A stretch of 64,000 nucleotides of DNA, from assembly GCF_017084525.1 (NCBI RefSeq), contig NZ_CP070950.1, forward strand, positions 2,728,001-2,792,000, read 5' to 3'. Of this stretch, positions 35,318-45,068 are shown piece by piece (the first letter of the stretch is position 1; every line of letters starts with the position of its first letter). Made by a program: the position numbers and the translations under genes. The stretch comes from Conexibacter sp. SYSU D00693. Its GTDB lineage: Bacteria > Actinomycetota > Thermoleophilia > Solirubrobacterales > Solirubrobacteraceae. The notes under the pieces are model-generated. The model was not told the DNA's origin, made no database searches, and worked only from the letters and a program-made list of their open reading frames with translations.

Positions 35318-35351
35318 GTTTGCATCCACTGCAGGTTTGCATCGGTTGCAG
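35318..35351. promoter_or_regulatory. Tandem 17-bp operator-like repeats between MmpL and TetR genes
   Basis: Two adjoining 17-bp units, GTTTGCATCCACTGCAG and GTTTGCATCGGTTGCAG, each contain TGCA-N5-TGCA. A partial third copy precedes them. They fill the 74-nt gap between the divergent MmpL and TetR starts, where autoregulatory TetR operators normally lie. Binding is inferred. Confidence 0.6.
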
Positions 35352-35372
35352 GAGTGTGGGTACCCTCCTTGC

Positions 35373-36014
35373 ATGCACGTGCCGGCCGGTCTCCGGGAGC
35401 GCAAGCGGGCCCAGACGCGCCAGGCGATCGCCGACGCCGCGATCAGGTTGTTCACCGAGAACGGGTTCGAGTCCACGACGATCGCCGACATCGCGGCCGC
35501 CGCCGACATCGCCCCGCGGACGTTCTTCGGCTACTTCCCGTCCAAGGAGGACGTCGCCTTCCACGACTTCGAGCGCGTCTTCGGCGAGCTCGAGACCGCG
35601 CTCGAGGCGCGGTCCGAGGGCGAGACGACCTTCGACGTGCTGCGCCGCTGGATCGTCGAGCGCGCCGACGAGGCGGTGCACGCCGACGACCTCGAGCGCC
35701 GCCGCCACGAGCTCGTCCGCGCCACGCCCGCCCTGCAGGACCACAAGCGCTCGAAGCTCGGGCAGTTCCAGACGCTGCTGACCCGCTGCCTGGCCGTGGA
35801 CCTCGGCGAGCCCGAGGACGGCCTGCGCCCCCAGATGGTCGGCGCCGCTGCCGTCGCGGCGATGGAGTCGCTCGAGCGCTGGTACGAGGACCGCGAGCCC
35901 GAGGCGCTGTCGACCAAGGACGCGGGCGCCCTCCTCGACGAGGCGCTGGTCTTCCTGCGCGGCGGCATGGACGCGCTGGCCAGCCAGCCGGCGCCCCGCC
36001 GCGAGGCGGCCTAG
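35373..36014 (+). CDS. TetR family transcriptional regulator
   Basis: The 213-residue protein has the helix-turn-helix RQAIADAAIRLFTENGFEST, TIADIAAAADIAPRTFFGYF, PSKEDVAF, then a helical effector domain with a C-terminal segment (DAGALLDEALVFLRGGMDAL) like the actinobacterial TetR subset. It is divergent from MmpL and is probably its local repressor, acting on the 17-bp repeats. Its stop overlaps the purN stop by 4 nt (CTAG), convergently. Confidence 0.88.
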   Translation: MHVPAGLRERKRAQTRQAIADAAIRLFTENGFESTTIADIAAAADIAPRTFFGYFPSKEDVAFHDFERVFGELETALEARSEGETTFDVLRRWIVERADEAVHADDLERRRHELVRATPALQDHKRSKLGQFQTLLTRCLAVDLGEPEDGLRPQMVGAAAVAAMESLERWYEDREPEALSTKDAGALLDEALVFLRGGMDALASQPAPRREAA

Positions 36015-36628
36015 TCGCCCAGGACCGTCCGGCGCGGGTTGGCCGGGTCGCGCCGCACCGTCCCCGCCGCCAGCGCCCGCACGGCGCGCGGCAGCAGCTC
36101 GTGCTCGAGCGGGCGCAGCGCCGCGTGGACGCGCGCGGGGTCGGTCTCCCCAGGCAGCTCGACCGCGCGCTGCAGCAGGATCGGGCCGGTGTCGACGCCC
36201 TCGTCGACGAGGTGGACCGTGACGCCGAAGACGTGCACGCCGTGGTCGACGGCCTGCTCGATGGCCCGCACGCCCGGGAAGGCGGGCAGCAGCGACGGGT
36301 GGACGTTGACGATCCGGTCGCGGAAGCGGTCGATGAACGCGACGTCGAGGATCGCCATGTAGCCGGCGAGGACGACGACCTGCACGCCCTGGTCCTCGAG
36401 CCACTGCGCGATGGCCAGGTCGCGCGAGGCGCGGTCGGCGAAGGCGCCGCGCTCGAAGACCGCCGTCTGGACGCCGGCGGCGGCCGCACGCTCCAGCGCC
36501 CGCGCCTGCGGCTTGTCCGACGCCACGCCGACGACGTCGACCTCGCGGCCGTGGAGCGTGTCGAGCAGGGTCTGGAGGTTCGTGCCCTCGCCCGAGGCGA
36601 GGACGCCGATGCGCGGCAGCTGCGCCAT
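36011..36628 (-). CDS. purN: Phosphoribosylglycinamide formyltransferase
   Basis: Adds the formyl group from 10-formyl-THF to GAR, the third step of IMP synthesis. The 205-residue protein has the phosphate loop RIGVLASGEGTNLQTLLD and the N-H-D catalytic triad in IVNVHPSLLPAFPG and VHLVDEGVDTGPIL. Length normal. Its ATG shares one base with the recQ stop (TGATG), so it is translationally coupled to recQ. purN separates from the rest of the pur genes by recQ and the nitronate monooxygenase. Confidence 0.95.
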   Translation of the reverse strand: MAQLPRIGVLASGEGTNLQTLLDTLHGREVDVVGVASDKPQARALERAAAAGVQTAVFERGAFADRASRDLAIAQWLEDQGVQVVVLAGYMAILDVAFIDRFRDRIVNVHPSLLPAFPGVRAIEQAVDHGVHVFGVTVHLVDEGVDTGPILLQRAVELPGETDPARVHAALRPLEHELLPRAVRALAAGTVRRDPANPRRTVLGD

Positions 36629-38439
36629 CACGCGGCGAGCGAGCCCTGGCGTGCGTCGCGGCCCGCCGAGAGGACCGGGTACGGGCCGCCCGACGAGACG
36701 AGCCGGCCGTCGGCGAGCAGCTCGTCGACCTTGCCCAGCAGGACCTTCGTCGGCAGGTGGGCGAAGGCGCCGTGCTCGGGCAGCCCGTCCCACGAGTTGC
36801 GCAGCACGGCCTTGGCCCGCGAGCCGCGCAGGACGTCGGCGACCTTCGAGCGGCCGATGGACGGGCGCGCCGTCGCGACGACGGAGAGGATCGCCTCGTC
36901 GAGGTCCCCCACGGGCGCGCCGTCGGTGCGCAGCGGCGCCTGCGACGGCCCGGGCGCCAGCGACGGCTCGCAGACGTCGCAGCAGGCCACGCCGTCGTCG
37001 GGCGCCGGCGCGGCGGGGTCGCCGAAGTGGCGCAGGATCGCCGCGCGCCGGCAGCCCTCGCCCTCGGCGAAGGCCCACACCGCGCGGTACTGGCGCCAGC
37101 GGGCGCGGTTGCCCTCGGCCGCCGAGGCCCTGGCCGCCCCGCGCGTGCGCGGGTCCCACGCGCCGACGACGCGGCCGCGCAGCCGGTCGACCGGCGAGGG
37201 CGCGGGCTGGAGCACGCCCGCGCGCGCGAGGTGCCCGACGACCGCGCGCACGCGCTCGGGCTCGTCGTCGAGGTCGGCGGCGTGCAGGTCGTAGCGCGGC
37301 GGCCCGTCGCCCCCCGCGGGCGCGACCGCGGCGCGCAGGATCCGCTGGGCCAGCGACTCGAGCAGCTCGTCGGCGACCTCGGCGCGCTGGATGAAGAAGA
37401 CGTGCAGGCCCTTGTCGCGGGGCTCGGCGAAGAGCAGCGCCCTGGCCGGCTGCCCGTCGCGCCCGGCACGCCCGGCCTCCTGGTAGTAGGCCTCGACCGA
37501 CGGCGGGACCGTCGCGTGGCAGACGGTCCGCACGTCGGCCTTGTCGATGCCCATGCCGAACGCGTTGGTCGCGACGACGACGTCGACCTCGCCGTCCATG
37601 AACCGCCGCTGGCCCTCGGCGCGCGCCTCGCGGTGCAGACCGGCGTGGTAGGCGAGCACCTCCACCCCGAGCTCGTCGGCCAGGACGCCGGCGAGCTCCT
37701 CGGTCTGCGCGCGCGTGCCCGCGTAGACGATGGCCGGCCGGGCGGCGGGGTCGCGCAGCGTGTCGGCGATCCGCCGCTCCTTGTCGATCGCCGTCCCGCA
37801 CGGCACGACGCCGAACGAGAGCCCGGGCCGGTCGAAGCCGGTCGTCACCCGGGCGGGGTCGCGCAGGCCCAGGCGCGCCTCGATGTCCTGGGCCACCTCC
37901 GGCGTGGAGGTCGCGGTCGACGCGACGATGGCCTTGGCCCCGAGCCAGCGCGCGGCGTCGCCCAGGCGGAAGTAGTCGGGCCGGAAGTCGTGCCCCCACT
38001 GCGAGACGCAGTGCGCCTCGTCGACCACGAACAGGCCGATCGGGACCTCGGAGAGCGCCTCGAGGAAGCCCGGCGAGGAGAAGCGCTCGGGCGCGACGTA
38101 GAGCAGGCGCAGGGTGCCCGCCGCCGCGCGGGCCATGACCAGGCGGTTGTCGGCCGCGTCCTGCTGGGCGTTGACGAGCGCCGCCCGGCCCGGCGCGATG
38201 CGCTCGAGCGCCGCGACCTGGTCCTGCATGAGCGACACCAGCGGCGACACCACGACGGTGAGGTCGTCGCGCACGAGCGCCGGCAGCTGGTAGCAGAGCG
38301 ACTTGCCCGCGCCGGTGGGCATGACGACCAGGACGTCGCGCCCCTCCGCGGCGGCGCGGACCGCCGCCTCCTGGCCGGGGCGGAAGGCCGAGAAGCCGAA
38401 GTGCTCGTGGAGCGCCTGGTGCAGACGGTCGTCCGTCAC
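36628..38439 (-). CDS. recQ: ATP-dependent DNA helicase RecQ
   Basis: A 603-residue 3'-5' DNA helicase for recombination and repair. It has motif 0 (FGFSAFRPGQEAAVRA), motif I MPTGAGKSLCYQLPAL, DEAHCVSQWGHDFRP (motif II plus aromatic-rich loop), motif V/VI ATNAFGMGIDKADVRTV and YYQEAGRAGRDGQP. The zinc-binding domain cysteines are in EGCRRAAILRHFGDP and CCDVC. The C-terminal region (from LDEAILSVVATARP) is a winged-helix/HRDC-like part typical of short actinobacterial forms. GTG start. It is followed by purN with a 1-nt overlap. Confidence 0.93.
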   Translation of the reverse strand: MTDDRLHQALHEHFGFSAFRPGQEAAVRAAAEGRDVLVVMPTGAGKSLCYQLPALVRDDLTVVVSPLVSLMQDQVAALERIAPGRAALVNAQQDAADNRLVMARAAAGTLRLLYVAPERFSSPGFLEALSEVPIGLFVVDEAHCVSQWGHDFRPDYFRLGDAARWLGAKAIVASTATSTPEVAQDIEARLGLRDPARVTTGFDRPGLSFGVVPCGTAIDKERRIADTLRDPAARPAIVYAGTRAQTEELAGVLADELGVEVLAYHAGLHREARAEGQRRFMDGEVDVVVATNAFGMGIDKADVRTVCHATVPPSVEAYYQEAGRAGRDGQPARALLFAEPRDKGLHVFFIQRAEVADELLESLAQRILRAAVAPAGGDGPPRYDLHAADLDDEPERVRAVVGHLARAGVLQPAPSPVDRLRGRVVGAWDPRTRGAARASAAEGNRARWRQYRAVWAFAEGEGCRRAAILRHFGDPAAPAPDDGVACCDVCEPSLAPGPSQAPLRTDGAPVGDLDEAILSVVATARPSIGRSKVADVLRGSRAKAVLRNSWDGLPEHGAFAHLPTKVLLGKVDELLADGRLVSSGGPYPVLSAGRDARQGSLAA

Positions 38440-38532
38440 GGGCGCCCGAAGGTAGCGCTCGCCCCGGCGGCGCCCGCGCCCCGTCACGAAGTCGCTGCAA
38501 AGGCGCGCAGGACGCGGGGTAGGCTCGACGCG

Positions 38533-39501
38533 ATGTCGCTGCGCGAGCGCCTGGGCCTCGAGCACCCGGTCGTCCAGGCCGGGATGGGCGGCGGGCTGTC
38601 GCGCGGGCGGCTGGCCGGCGCGGTGAGTGCCGCCGGCGGCCTGGGGACCGTCGGGATCCTCGGGCCCGACGAGCTGCGCGCCGAGGTCGCGGCCGCGCGC
38701 GAGCGGGCCGACGGCCGGCCGGTCGCGGCCAACCTCCTGCTGCCGTTCGCGCGGCGCACCCACCGCGACGCGGTCGCCGGCGCCGACGTCGTCGTCACCT
38801 TCTGGGGCGCGCCCCAGCGCCCCACCGACCGGGTCTGGCTCCACCAGGCCGGCTCCGTGGACGAGGCGCGCAAGGCGGTGGCGGCGGGCGCCGACGGCGT
38901 CGTCGTCCAGGGCGTCGAGGCGGGCGGCCACGTGCGCGGAACGACGCCGGCCTTCGAGCTGCTGGCGCAGGTCCGCGCCGCGGTGGGCGATGGCACGCCG
39001 CTCTGGCTGGCCGGCGGCGTCGCCGACCGCACCGACGTCCAGCGCGCGCTCGACGCCGGGGCCGACGCGGCCGTCGCGGGCACCCGCTTCCTGCTCACCG
39101 AGGAGAGCCACGCCCACCCGGGCTACAAGGCCCGCGCGACCGCCGGCAGCGAGACGCTGCTGACGATGCTCTTCGGCGCCGGGTGGCCCGCGCCCCACCG
39201 CGTCCTGCCCAACCGCGCGACCGAGCGCTGGCTGCGCGAGGACGAGCGCGGACCCGGGCCGCTGCGCGCGCTGCACCGCGCCACCGCGGCGCCGCTGTCG
39301 AAGGTCTCCATCCCCACGATGGTCCGCGTCGCGCGCACCCAGCGGCCGTGGATGCCGCTGCTCGGCCCCGCCGCCGCCTGCGAGGGCGACCCCGGCGGGC
39401 TGCTCGACGCCGGCCCGCTCTACGCCGGCCAGACCGTCGCGCGGATCACCGACGTCGTGCCGGCGGCCGACGCGGTGCGTGCGCTGTCGCCGGCCGGCTA
39501 G
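38533..39501 (+). CDS. Nitronate monooxygenase-like flavoprotein
   Basis: A 322-residue FMN (beta/alpha)8 enzyme. The class pattern is seen at the N-terminus (HPVVQAGMGGGLSRGRLAGA, VSAAGGLGTVGI), the phosphate-binding GADGVVVQGVEAGGHVRG and the FMN loop WLAGGVADRTDVQRALDAGA, plus the TRFLLTEES segment. It oxidises alkyl nitronates or related substrates with O2. It lies between recQ and purF on the opposite strand, with a 4-nt convergent overlap with purF. It does not look functionally tied to them. Confidence 0.87.
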   Translation: MSLRERLGLEHPVVQAGMGGGLSRGRLAGAVSAAGGLGTVGILGPDELRAEVAAARERADGRPVAANLLLPFARRTHRDAVAGADVVVTFWGAPQRPTDRVWLHQAGSVDEARKAVAAGADGVVVQGVEAGGHVRGTTPAFELLAQVRAAVGDGTPLWLAGGVADRTDVQRALDAGADAAVAGTRFLLTEESHAHPGYKARATAGSETLLTMLFGAGWPAPHRVLPNRATERWLREDERGPGPLRALHRATAAPLSKVSIPTMVRVARTQRPWMPLLGPAAACEGDPGGLLDAGPLYAGQTVARITDVVPAADAVRALSPAG

Positions 39502-40955
39502 ACGGCGAGCGGCAGGGCGCGCTCGAACGCGTCCTTGTGCTGGGCCGTGTCGGTCCCGGCCAGCGGGTACTCGCCCGAGAAGCACGCGTCGCAGTGGTCG
39601 GCGCGCTGGCCGCGGACGGCCTCGTAGACGCCCTCGAGCGAGAGGTAGGCCAGCGAGTCGCACCCGAGCTCGCGCGCGACCTCGTCGACGGTGCGCTCGT
39701 GGGCGACCATCTCCTCGCGCGTGGACATGTCCACGCCGTAGTGGCACGGGTGGCGCGTCGGCGGGGCCGAGATCCGCATGTGGACCTCGAGGGCGCCCGC
39801 GTCGCGGAGCATCTGGACGATCTGGCGCGTCGTGTTGCCGCGGACGATCGAGTCGTCGACCACGACGAGGCGCTTGCCGCCGACGATCTCCGGCAGCGGG
39901 TTGAACTTCATCCGCAGGCCGTGCTTGCGCAGCTCCTGGCCGGGCTGGATGAACGTCCGGGCCACGTAGCGGTTCTTGATGAGGCCGTCGTCGGCGACGA
40001 GGCCTGCGGCACGGGCGAAGCCGCGGGCCGCGGGCGCGCCCGAGTCGGGCACCGGGATCACGAGGTCGGCGTTGGGCGCGGGCGCCTCGCGGGCGAGGAT
40101 CTCGCCCATCCGGCCGCGCGCCGCCTGGAGCACGTCGCCGTTCATCCGCGTGTCGGGGCGCGCGAAGTAGATGTACTCGAAGACGCAGAAGGCCGAGCGC
40201 TGGCCGTCGACGACGATGCGCGACTCCAGGCCGTCCTCCGAGAGCGAGACGAGCTCGCCCGGCTGCACGTCGCGGACGTACTCGGCGCCGATGATGTCGA
40301 ACGCGCAGGACTCCGAGGCCACGCAGTAGCGGTCGCCGATGCGGCCGATGACCAGCGGCCGCACGCCCGCCGGGTCGCGGAAGGCCACGACGCGGTCCTT
40401 CGTCATCACGACGGTCGAGAACGCGCCCTTGAGGCGCGGGATCGCGTCGGCGACGGCGTCCTCGATGGACTCCGCGGGGTGGGAGGCCAGCAGCGCGGCG
40501 ATGATCTCCGAGTCCGACGTCGAGGAGAACGTCACGCCCTGCTCGCGCAGCTCGGCGTGGAGCTCGACCGCGTTGATGAGGTTGCCGTTGTGGGCCAGCG
40601 CGAGCTCGCGCCGGTTGCCGCCCGTGCCGGCGCTGCGGTGCACGGGCTGGGAGTTCTCCCACTCGTTGGAGCCCGTCGTGGAGTAGCGGACGTGGCCGAT
40701 GGCGAGGTCGCCGCCGAGCGCCCGGAGGTCGTGCTCCTTGAACACCTGGTTCACCAGGCCCAGCGCGCGCTGGGTGATGATGTAGCCGTCGCGGTCGGCG
40801 GCGGCGATGCCCGCCGACTCCTGACCGCGGTGCTGCAGGGCGTAGAGCGCGAAGTACGCGAAGCGCGAGACCTCCTGCTCAGGCGCGTAGATCCCGAAGA
40901 CGCCGCACTCGTCGCGCGGGCCCTCACGGTCGTCCAGGACGGGGAGCTCGATCAA
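39498..40955 (-). CDS. purF: Amidophosphoribosyltransferase
   Basis: Makes phosphoribosylamine from PRPP and glutamine, the first committed step of purine synthesis. The 485-residue protein has a short propeptide, so that the catalytic nucleophile is Cys17 (DECGVFGIYAPE), then an N-terminal glutaminase domain and a C-terminal PRPP domain with RLVVVDDSIVRGNTTRQIV. Four cysteines for an Fe-S cluster are visible (SAFCVFEYI, RHPCHYG, DHCDAC), as in the Bacillus type. The start is TTG, placed by the propeptide. It follows purL by ~100 nt on the same strand. Confidence 0.95.
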   Translation of the reverse strand: MIELPVLDDREGPRDECGVFGIYAPEQEVSRFAYFALYALQHRGQESAGIAAADRDGYIITQRALGLVNQVFKEHDLRALGGDLAIGHVRYSTTGSNEWENSQPVHRSAGTGGNRRELALAHNGNLINAVELHAELREQGVTFSSTSDSEIIAALLASHPAESIEDAVADAIPRLKGAFSTVVMTKDRVVAFRDPAGVRPLVIGRIGDRYCVASESCAFDIIGAEYVRDVQPGELVSLSEDGLESRIVVDGQRSAFCVFEYIYFARPDTRMNGDVLQAARGRMGEILAREAPAPNADLVIPVPDSGAPAARGFARAAGLVADDGLIKNRYVARTFIQPGQELRKHGLRMKFNPLPEIVGGKRLVVVDDSIVRGNTTRQIVQMLRDAGALEVHMRISAPPTRHPCHYGVDMSTREEMVAHERTVDEVARELGCDSLAYLSLEGVYEAVRGQRADHCDACFSGEYPLAGTDTAQHKDAFERALPLAV

Positions 40956-41055
40956 GGTGAGGCCGCTGCGGGTGGCGGGCGGAGCAGCAGAGCGGCGGCA
41001 GTCAGGAAGGTAGCACCGTGCCCGGCGGCACTTCGGGCGCGAACGGCCGCCCGGA

Positions 41056-43248
41056 CTACGGGAAGAGCGGGGCCAGGGCGCCCCACGCCTCGCGCAGCTC
41101 CTCCAGCGACCAGCGGACCTCGCCGCTCAGCGCGAGCTCGTCGCCGCCCACCGTCCCGAACACGTCGAGCGGGATCCGCTGCGCCAGGCGCTCGAGCGCC
41201 GCACGCGGGCCCGAGACGATGAAGCCGCACGGGTCCTCGCCGAAGAGCAGCTCGTCGGACGGCGCGGTCCATGCCGCGTCGAGCCTGGCGCCGCGGCCGC
41301 CCTGGAGGCAGGCCTCGGCGACGGCGACGAGGAAGCCGCCCTCGGCGACGTCGTGGCACGAGGTCAGCTCGCCGGCGCGCACCGCCTCGCGGATCGCGGC
41401 GAGCACGTCCACGCAGTGGGCGATGTCGACCTCCGGCAGCCCGTCGGGCAGCGCCTGGCCGCGCAGCTTGGCGAGCTCGCTGGCCGCCAGCGACGGCGTG
41501 CGGTTCCAGCCCGCCAGGCCCCAGGCGTCGCCGTCGCGTGCGAAGCCGGCGCGCCCGGCCCGCTCGGCGTCGGGCAGCTCGCCGACCATGCCGACGACGG
41601 GCGTCGGGTAGATCGGACCGTCGGTGCCCTCGTTGTAGAGCGAGACGTTGCCACCGACGATCGGCGCCTCGAGCGCGCGGCAGGCGTCGCCCAGCCCGCG
41701 CACCGCCTCGGTGAGCTGCCACGCGATGTGCGGCTTCTCGGGGTTGCCGAAGTTCAGGTTGTTCGTCGTGCCGAGCGGCTCGGCGCCGACGCAGGCGAGG
41801 TTGGCCGCGCACTCGAGCGCCGCCCAGACCGTGCCCGTGTACGGGTCGGCCGCGACCTTGCGCGCGTTGCAGTCGATCGACGCGGCGATGGCCCGGCCGT
41901 TGGGCAGCACGAGCACCGCGGCGTCGCTGTCCTCGGGCCGGCGCGCGGTGCGCGACTGCACGAGCCAGTCGTACTGCTCGAAGAGGGGACGCCGGGAGGC
42001 CAGGTTGGGTGAGCGCAGCAGCGCGAGGAGCGTCTCGCGGACGCCCGCGTCGTCGGCGAGCACCCGGTCGGGCGCGGGGTAGATCGGGGCCGACGGCCGC
42101 TCGGGCGCCAGGTCGTAGAGCGGGCAGTCGTCGACGAGTGCGCGGACCGGCATGTCGCCCACGACCTCGCCGTCGCGCAGCACGCGCATCCGGCCGGTGT
42201 CGGTGACCTCACCGACCGCCACGCCGTGGACCTCCCACTTCGCGGTGACCTCGAGGACCTCGTCCACGCGGTCGGGCGTGCAGACGCAGAGCATCCGCTC
42301 CTGGGACTCGGAGACCATGACCTCGAAGGGCTCCATGTCGGCCTCGCGCAGCGGCACGCGGTCGACGTGGATGTCCATCCCGGTCTCGCCCTTGGAGGCC
42401 ATCTCGGAGGCCGACGACGTGAGGCCGGCGGCGCCGAGGTCCTGCAGCGCGACGAGCAGGCCGCGCTCGAGCAGCTCGAGCGAGCACTCGAGCAGCTTCT
42501 TCTCCTCGAACGGGTCGCCGACCTGGACGGTCGGGCGCTTGTCGGCGTCGTCCTCGCCGAGCTCGGCGGAGGCCAGCACCGACGCGCCGCCGATGCCGTC
42601 GCGGCCGGTCGACGCGCCGAAGAGCACGACGACGTTGCCCACGCCGGTCGACGCGCTGCGCGTCATCCGGTCGCGCTGGGCCAGGCCGATCGCCATGGCG
42701 TTGACGAGGCAGTTCGTCTCGTACGGCCCCTCGAAGTAGACCTCGCCGCCGACCGTCGGGACGCCGATCGAGTTGCCGTAGTGGCCGATGCCGGCGACGG
42801 CGCGGTCGAGCAGGTAGCGGGACCGCGGCGAGTCGGGCTCGCCGAAGCGCAGCGCGTCGAGCACCGCGATCGGCCGGGCGCCGAGGGCGAAGATGTCGCG
42901 CAGGATCCCGCCGACGCCCGTCGCGGCGCCCTGGAAGGGCTCGACCGCGCTGGGGTGGTTGTGGGACTCGACCTTGAAGGCGACGGTCCAGCCGTCGCCG
43001 ACGTCGACGGCGCCCGCGTTCTCCCCCGGGCCCATGACGACGCGCGGTCCCTCGGTGGGCAGCGTGCGCAGGAGCTTCTTGGAGTGCTTGTAGGCGCAGT
43101 GCTCGCTCCACAGCAGCGAGAACATCGCCAGCTCGACCTGGTTGGGCTCGCGCCCGAGCTGCGCGCAGACCTGCGCGTACTCGTCGCGCGTGAGCCCGAG
43201 GGCGACCGCGTCCTCGACGGTGGGCAGCGTGCCCTGCGCGCCGCTCAC
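41056..43248 (-). CDS. purL: Phosphoribosylformylglycinamidine synthase, small PurL
   Basis: The synthetase subunit of the FGAM synthase complex, about 730 residues as in Bacillus-type PurL (not the 1,300-residue fusion). Visible blocks are [71 protein letters not shown], and the C-terminal half repeats ([28 protein letters not shown]). It needs PurQ and PurS, which are encoded just upstream. The GTG start overlaps the purQ stop by 4 nt (GTGA). Confidence 0.95.
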   Translation of the reverse strand: MSGAQGTLPTVEDAVALGLTRDEYAQVCAQLGREPNQVELAMFSLLWSEHCAYKHSKKLLRTLPTEGPRVVMGPGENAGAVDVGDGWTVAFKVESHNHPSAVEPFQGAATGVGGILRDIFALGARPIAVLDALRFGEPDSPRSRYLLDRAVAGIGHYGNSIGVPTVGGEVYFEGPYETNCLVNAMAIGLAQRDRMTRSASTGVGNVVVLFGASTGRDGIGGASVLASAELGEDDADKRPTVQVGDPFEEKKLLECSLELLERGLLVALQDLGAAGLTSSASEMASKGETGMDIHVDRVPLREADMEPFEVMVSESQERMLCVCTPDRVDEVLEVTAKWEVHGVAVGEVTDTGRMRVLRDGEVVGDMPVRALVDDCPLYDLAPERPSAPIYPAPDRVLADDAGVRETLLALLRSPNLASRRPLFEQYDWLVQSRTARRPEDSDAAVLVLPNGRAIAASIDCNARKVAADPYTGTVWAALECAANLACVGAEPLGTTNNLNFGNPEKPHIAWQLTEAVRGLGDACRALEAPIVGGNVSLYNEGTDGPIYPTPVVGMVGELPDAERAGRAGFARDGDAWGLAGWNRTPSLAASELAKLRGQALPDGLPEVDIAHCVDVLAAIREAVRAGELTSCHDVAEGGFLVAVAEACLQGGRGARLDAAWTAPSDELLFGEDPCGFIVSGPRAALERLAQRIPLDVFGTVGGDELALSGEVRWSLEELREAWGALAPLFP

Positions 43249-43904
43249 GCCGCCGCGGCGGGCGCGACGGCCGCCGCCATGCCCGCGAAGAGCTTGAGCC
43301 CGTCCTCGGAGCCGCCGGTCAGCAGGTCGACCGCGTGCTCGGGGTGGGGCATGAGGCCCAGGACGTTGCGCTGCTCGTTGCACACCCCGGCCACGTCGTC
43401 CTGCGAGCCGTTGGGGTTGTGGCCGTCGACGTAGCGCAGGACGACCTGGTCCTCCGGGACCTCGCCGGTGAAGCGCCCGCTCATGTGCTTGGACGGGATC
43501 GACAGCCGGTCGCCCACCTGGCACTGCGAGGTGAAGGGCGTGTCCGTGCGCTGCACCTGGAGCTCGACCTGGCGGCAGATGAAGCGCAGCGACGTGTTGG
43601 GCAGCAGCGCGCCCGGCAGCAGACCGGCCTCGCACAGCACCTGGAAGCCGTTGCAGATGCCGAGCACCGGCAGGCCCTCGCGCGCGGCGGCGACGACCGA
43701 CTCCATGACGGGCGCGAAGCGGGCGATGGCGCCGGCGCGCAGGTAGTCGCCGTAGGAGAAGCCGCCGGGGACGACGACGCCGTCGACGCCGTGGAGGTCC
43801 GGGTCGGCGTGCCAGAGCGCGACGGACTCGGCGACCTTGTCGACCGCCATGCGGGCGTCGACGTCGTCGCAGGTCCCCGGGAACGTGATGACGCCGATCC
43901 GCAT
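43245..43904 (-). CDS. purQ: FGAM synthase glutaminase subunit
   Basis: A 219-residue class I glutaminase that delivers ammonia to PurL. It has the oxyanion strand [16 protein letters not shown], the nucleophile elbow [15 protein letters not shown] (Cys) and the His-x-Glu pair in [15 protein letters not shown] 43904 ([10 protein letters not shown]) is chosen; it shares one base with the purS stop (TGATG). This makes purS, purQ and purL a tightly coupled trio. Confidence 0.95.
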   Translation of the reverse strand: MRIGVITFPGTCDDVDARMAVDKVAESVALWHADPDLHGVDGVVVPGGFSYGDYLRAGAIARFAPVMESVVAAAREGLPVLGICNGFQVLCEAGLLPGALLPNTSLRFICRQVELQVQRTDTPFTSQCQVGDRLSIPSKHMSGRFTGEVPEDQVVLRYVDGHNPNGSQDDVAGVCNEQRNVLGLMPHPEHAVDLLTGGSEDGLKLFAGMAAAVAPAAAA

Positions 43905-44143
43905 CAGGCCAGGACCTCGTAGTCCTCGACGAGCGGGTTGGCCAGCAGCTCGCGGCACAGGCGGTCCAGCTGCGAGGGGTCCTCGCAGTCGAGCTCGACC
44001 AGCCGGCCGACGTGGACGTTGGAGACGCCGCTGAAGCCCAGGGCGGGCAGCGCCCGCTCGACGGCCTTGCCCTGCGGGTCCAGGATGCCGGCCTTGGGCC
44101 GGATCAGGACGCGAGCCCTCACGGCGCGGTCCTGCTCAGCCAC
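43904..44143 (-). CDS. purS: FGAM synthase subunit PurS
   Basis: A 79-residue protein that bridges PurL and PurQ. The pattern [68 protein letters not shown] is typical. It overlaps the 3' end of purC by 25 nt and purQ by 1 nt. Confidence 0.93.
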   Translation of the reverse strand: MAEQDRAVRARVLIRPKAGILDPQGKAVERALPALGFSGVSNVHVGRLVELDCEDPSQLDRLCRELLANPLVEDYEVLA

Positions 44144-45000
44144 GCGTCGAAGGACTCGCCCGTGACGAGCTCGTAGGCCTCGACGTAGCGCGCCCGGGTG
44201 CCGTCGACGATGTCGGCGGGGATCTCCGGCGCCGGCGGGGTCTTGTCCCAGCCCGTCGACGAGGCCCAGTCGCGCACGTACTGCTTGTCGAACGACGGCT
44301 GGCCGCGGCCGGTCTCGAAGCCCTCGGCCGGCCAGTAGCGCGACGAGTCGGGCGTCAGGACCTCGTCGCCGAGGGTGAGCTGGCCGTCGGCGTCCAGGCC
44401 GAACTCGAACTTCGTGTCGGCGAGGATCACGCCGCGCTCGGCCGCGTGGTCGGCGGCGAAGCGGTACAGCGCGATGGAGACGTCGCGCAGGCGCTCCATG
44501 AGCTCGCGGTCGCCCACGATCTCGGCGGCCGCGTCGAAGTCGACGGTCTCGTCGTGGCCCTCCTCCGCCTTCGTGGAGGGCGTGAAGATCGGGGTCGGCA
44601 GCTTCTCGCTCTCACGCAGGCCGGGCGGGAGCTCGATGCCCGAGACCTTGCCGGTCGCCTGGTAGTCCTTCCAGCCGCTGCCGGTGATGTGCCCGCGGAC
44701 GATGCACTCGACCGGGAGCATCTTGAGCTTCTTGACCGCCAGCGCGCGGCCACGGACCTCGTCGGGCACCCCGTCGGTGGCCGACAGGTGGTGGTTGGCG
44801 ACGATGTGGCCGGTCTTGGCGAACCAGAACGCGGAGATCCCGGTCAGGACCTTGCCCTTGTCCGGGATCGTGTTCGGGTGCACGACGTCGTAGGTCGAGA
44901 TCCGGTCGGAGGCGACCATGAGGATCCGGTCGCCCAGGTCGTACATCTCGCGGACCTTGCCGCGGGCGAGGAGCGGCAGGTCCAGAGTGGCGGCAGACAC
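44119..45000 (-). CDS. purC: SAICAR synthetase
   Basis: Joins CAIR and aspartate with ATP to give SAICAR. The 293-residue protein has the N-terminal [20 protein letters not shown], the signature [20 protein letters not shown], and [14 protein letters not shown]. The C-terminal domain is complete. It is slightly longer than the ~240-residue Bacillus form and resembles the eukaryote-like longer class. It is first of the purC-S-Q-L(-F) run. Confidence 0.94.
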   Translation of the reverse strand: MSAATLDLPLLARGKVREMYDLGDRILMVASDRISTYDVVHPNTIPDKGKVLTGISAFWFAKTGHIVANHHLSATDGVPDEVRGRALAVKKLKMLPVECIVRGHITGSGWKDYQATGKVSGIELPPGLRESEKLPTPIFTPSTKAEEGHDETVDFDAAAEIVGDRELMERLRDVSIALYRFAADHAAERGVILADTKFEFGLDADGQLTLGDEVLTPDSSRYWPAEGFETGRGQPSFDKQYVRDWASSTGWDKTPPAPEIPADIVDGTRARYVEAYELVTGESFDAWLSRTAP

Positions 45001-45068
45001 ACCTCCAAGCTAGCGAACGCGGCGGCGCATCCGGCCGCCGCGTCCGCCTGCGGAGGGTGTCCGCGCGG

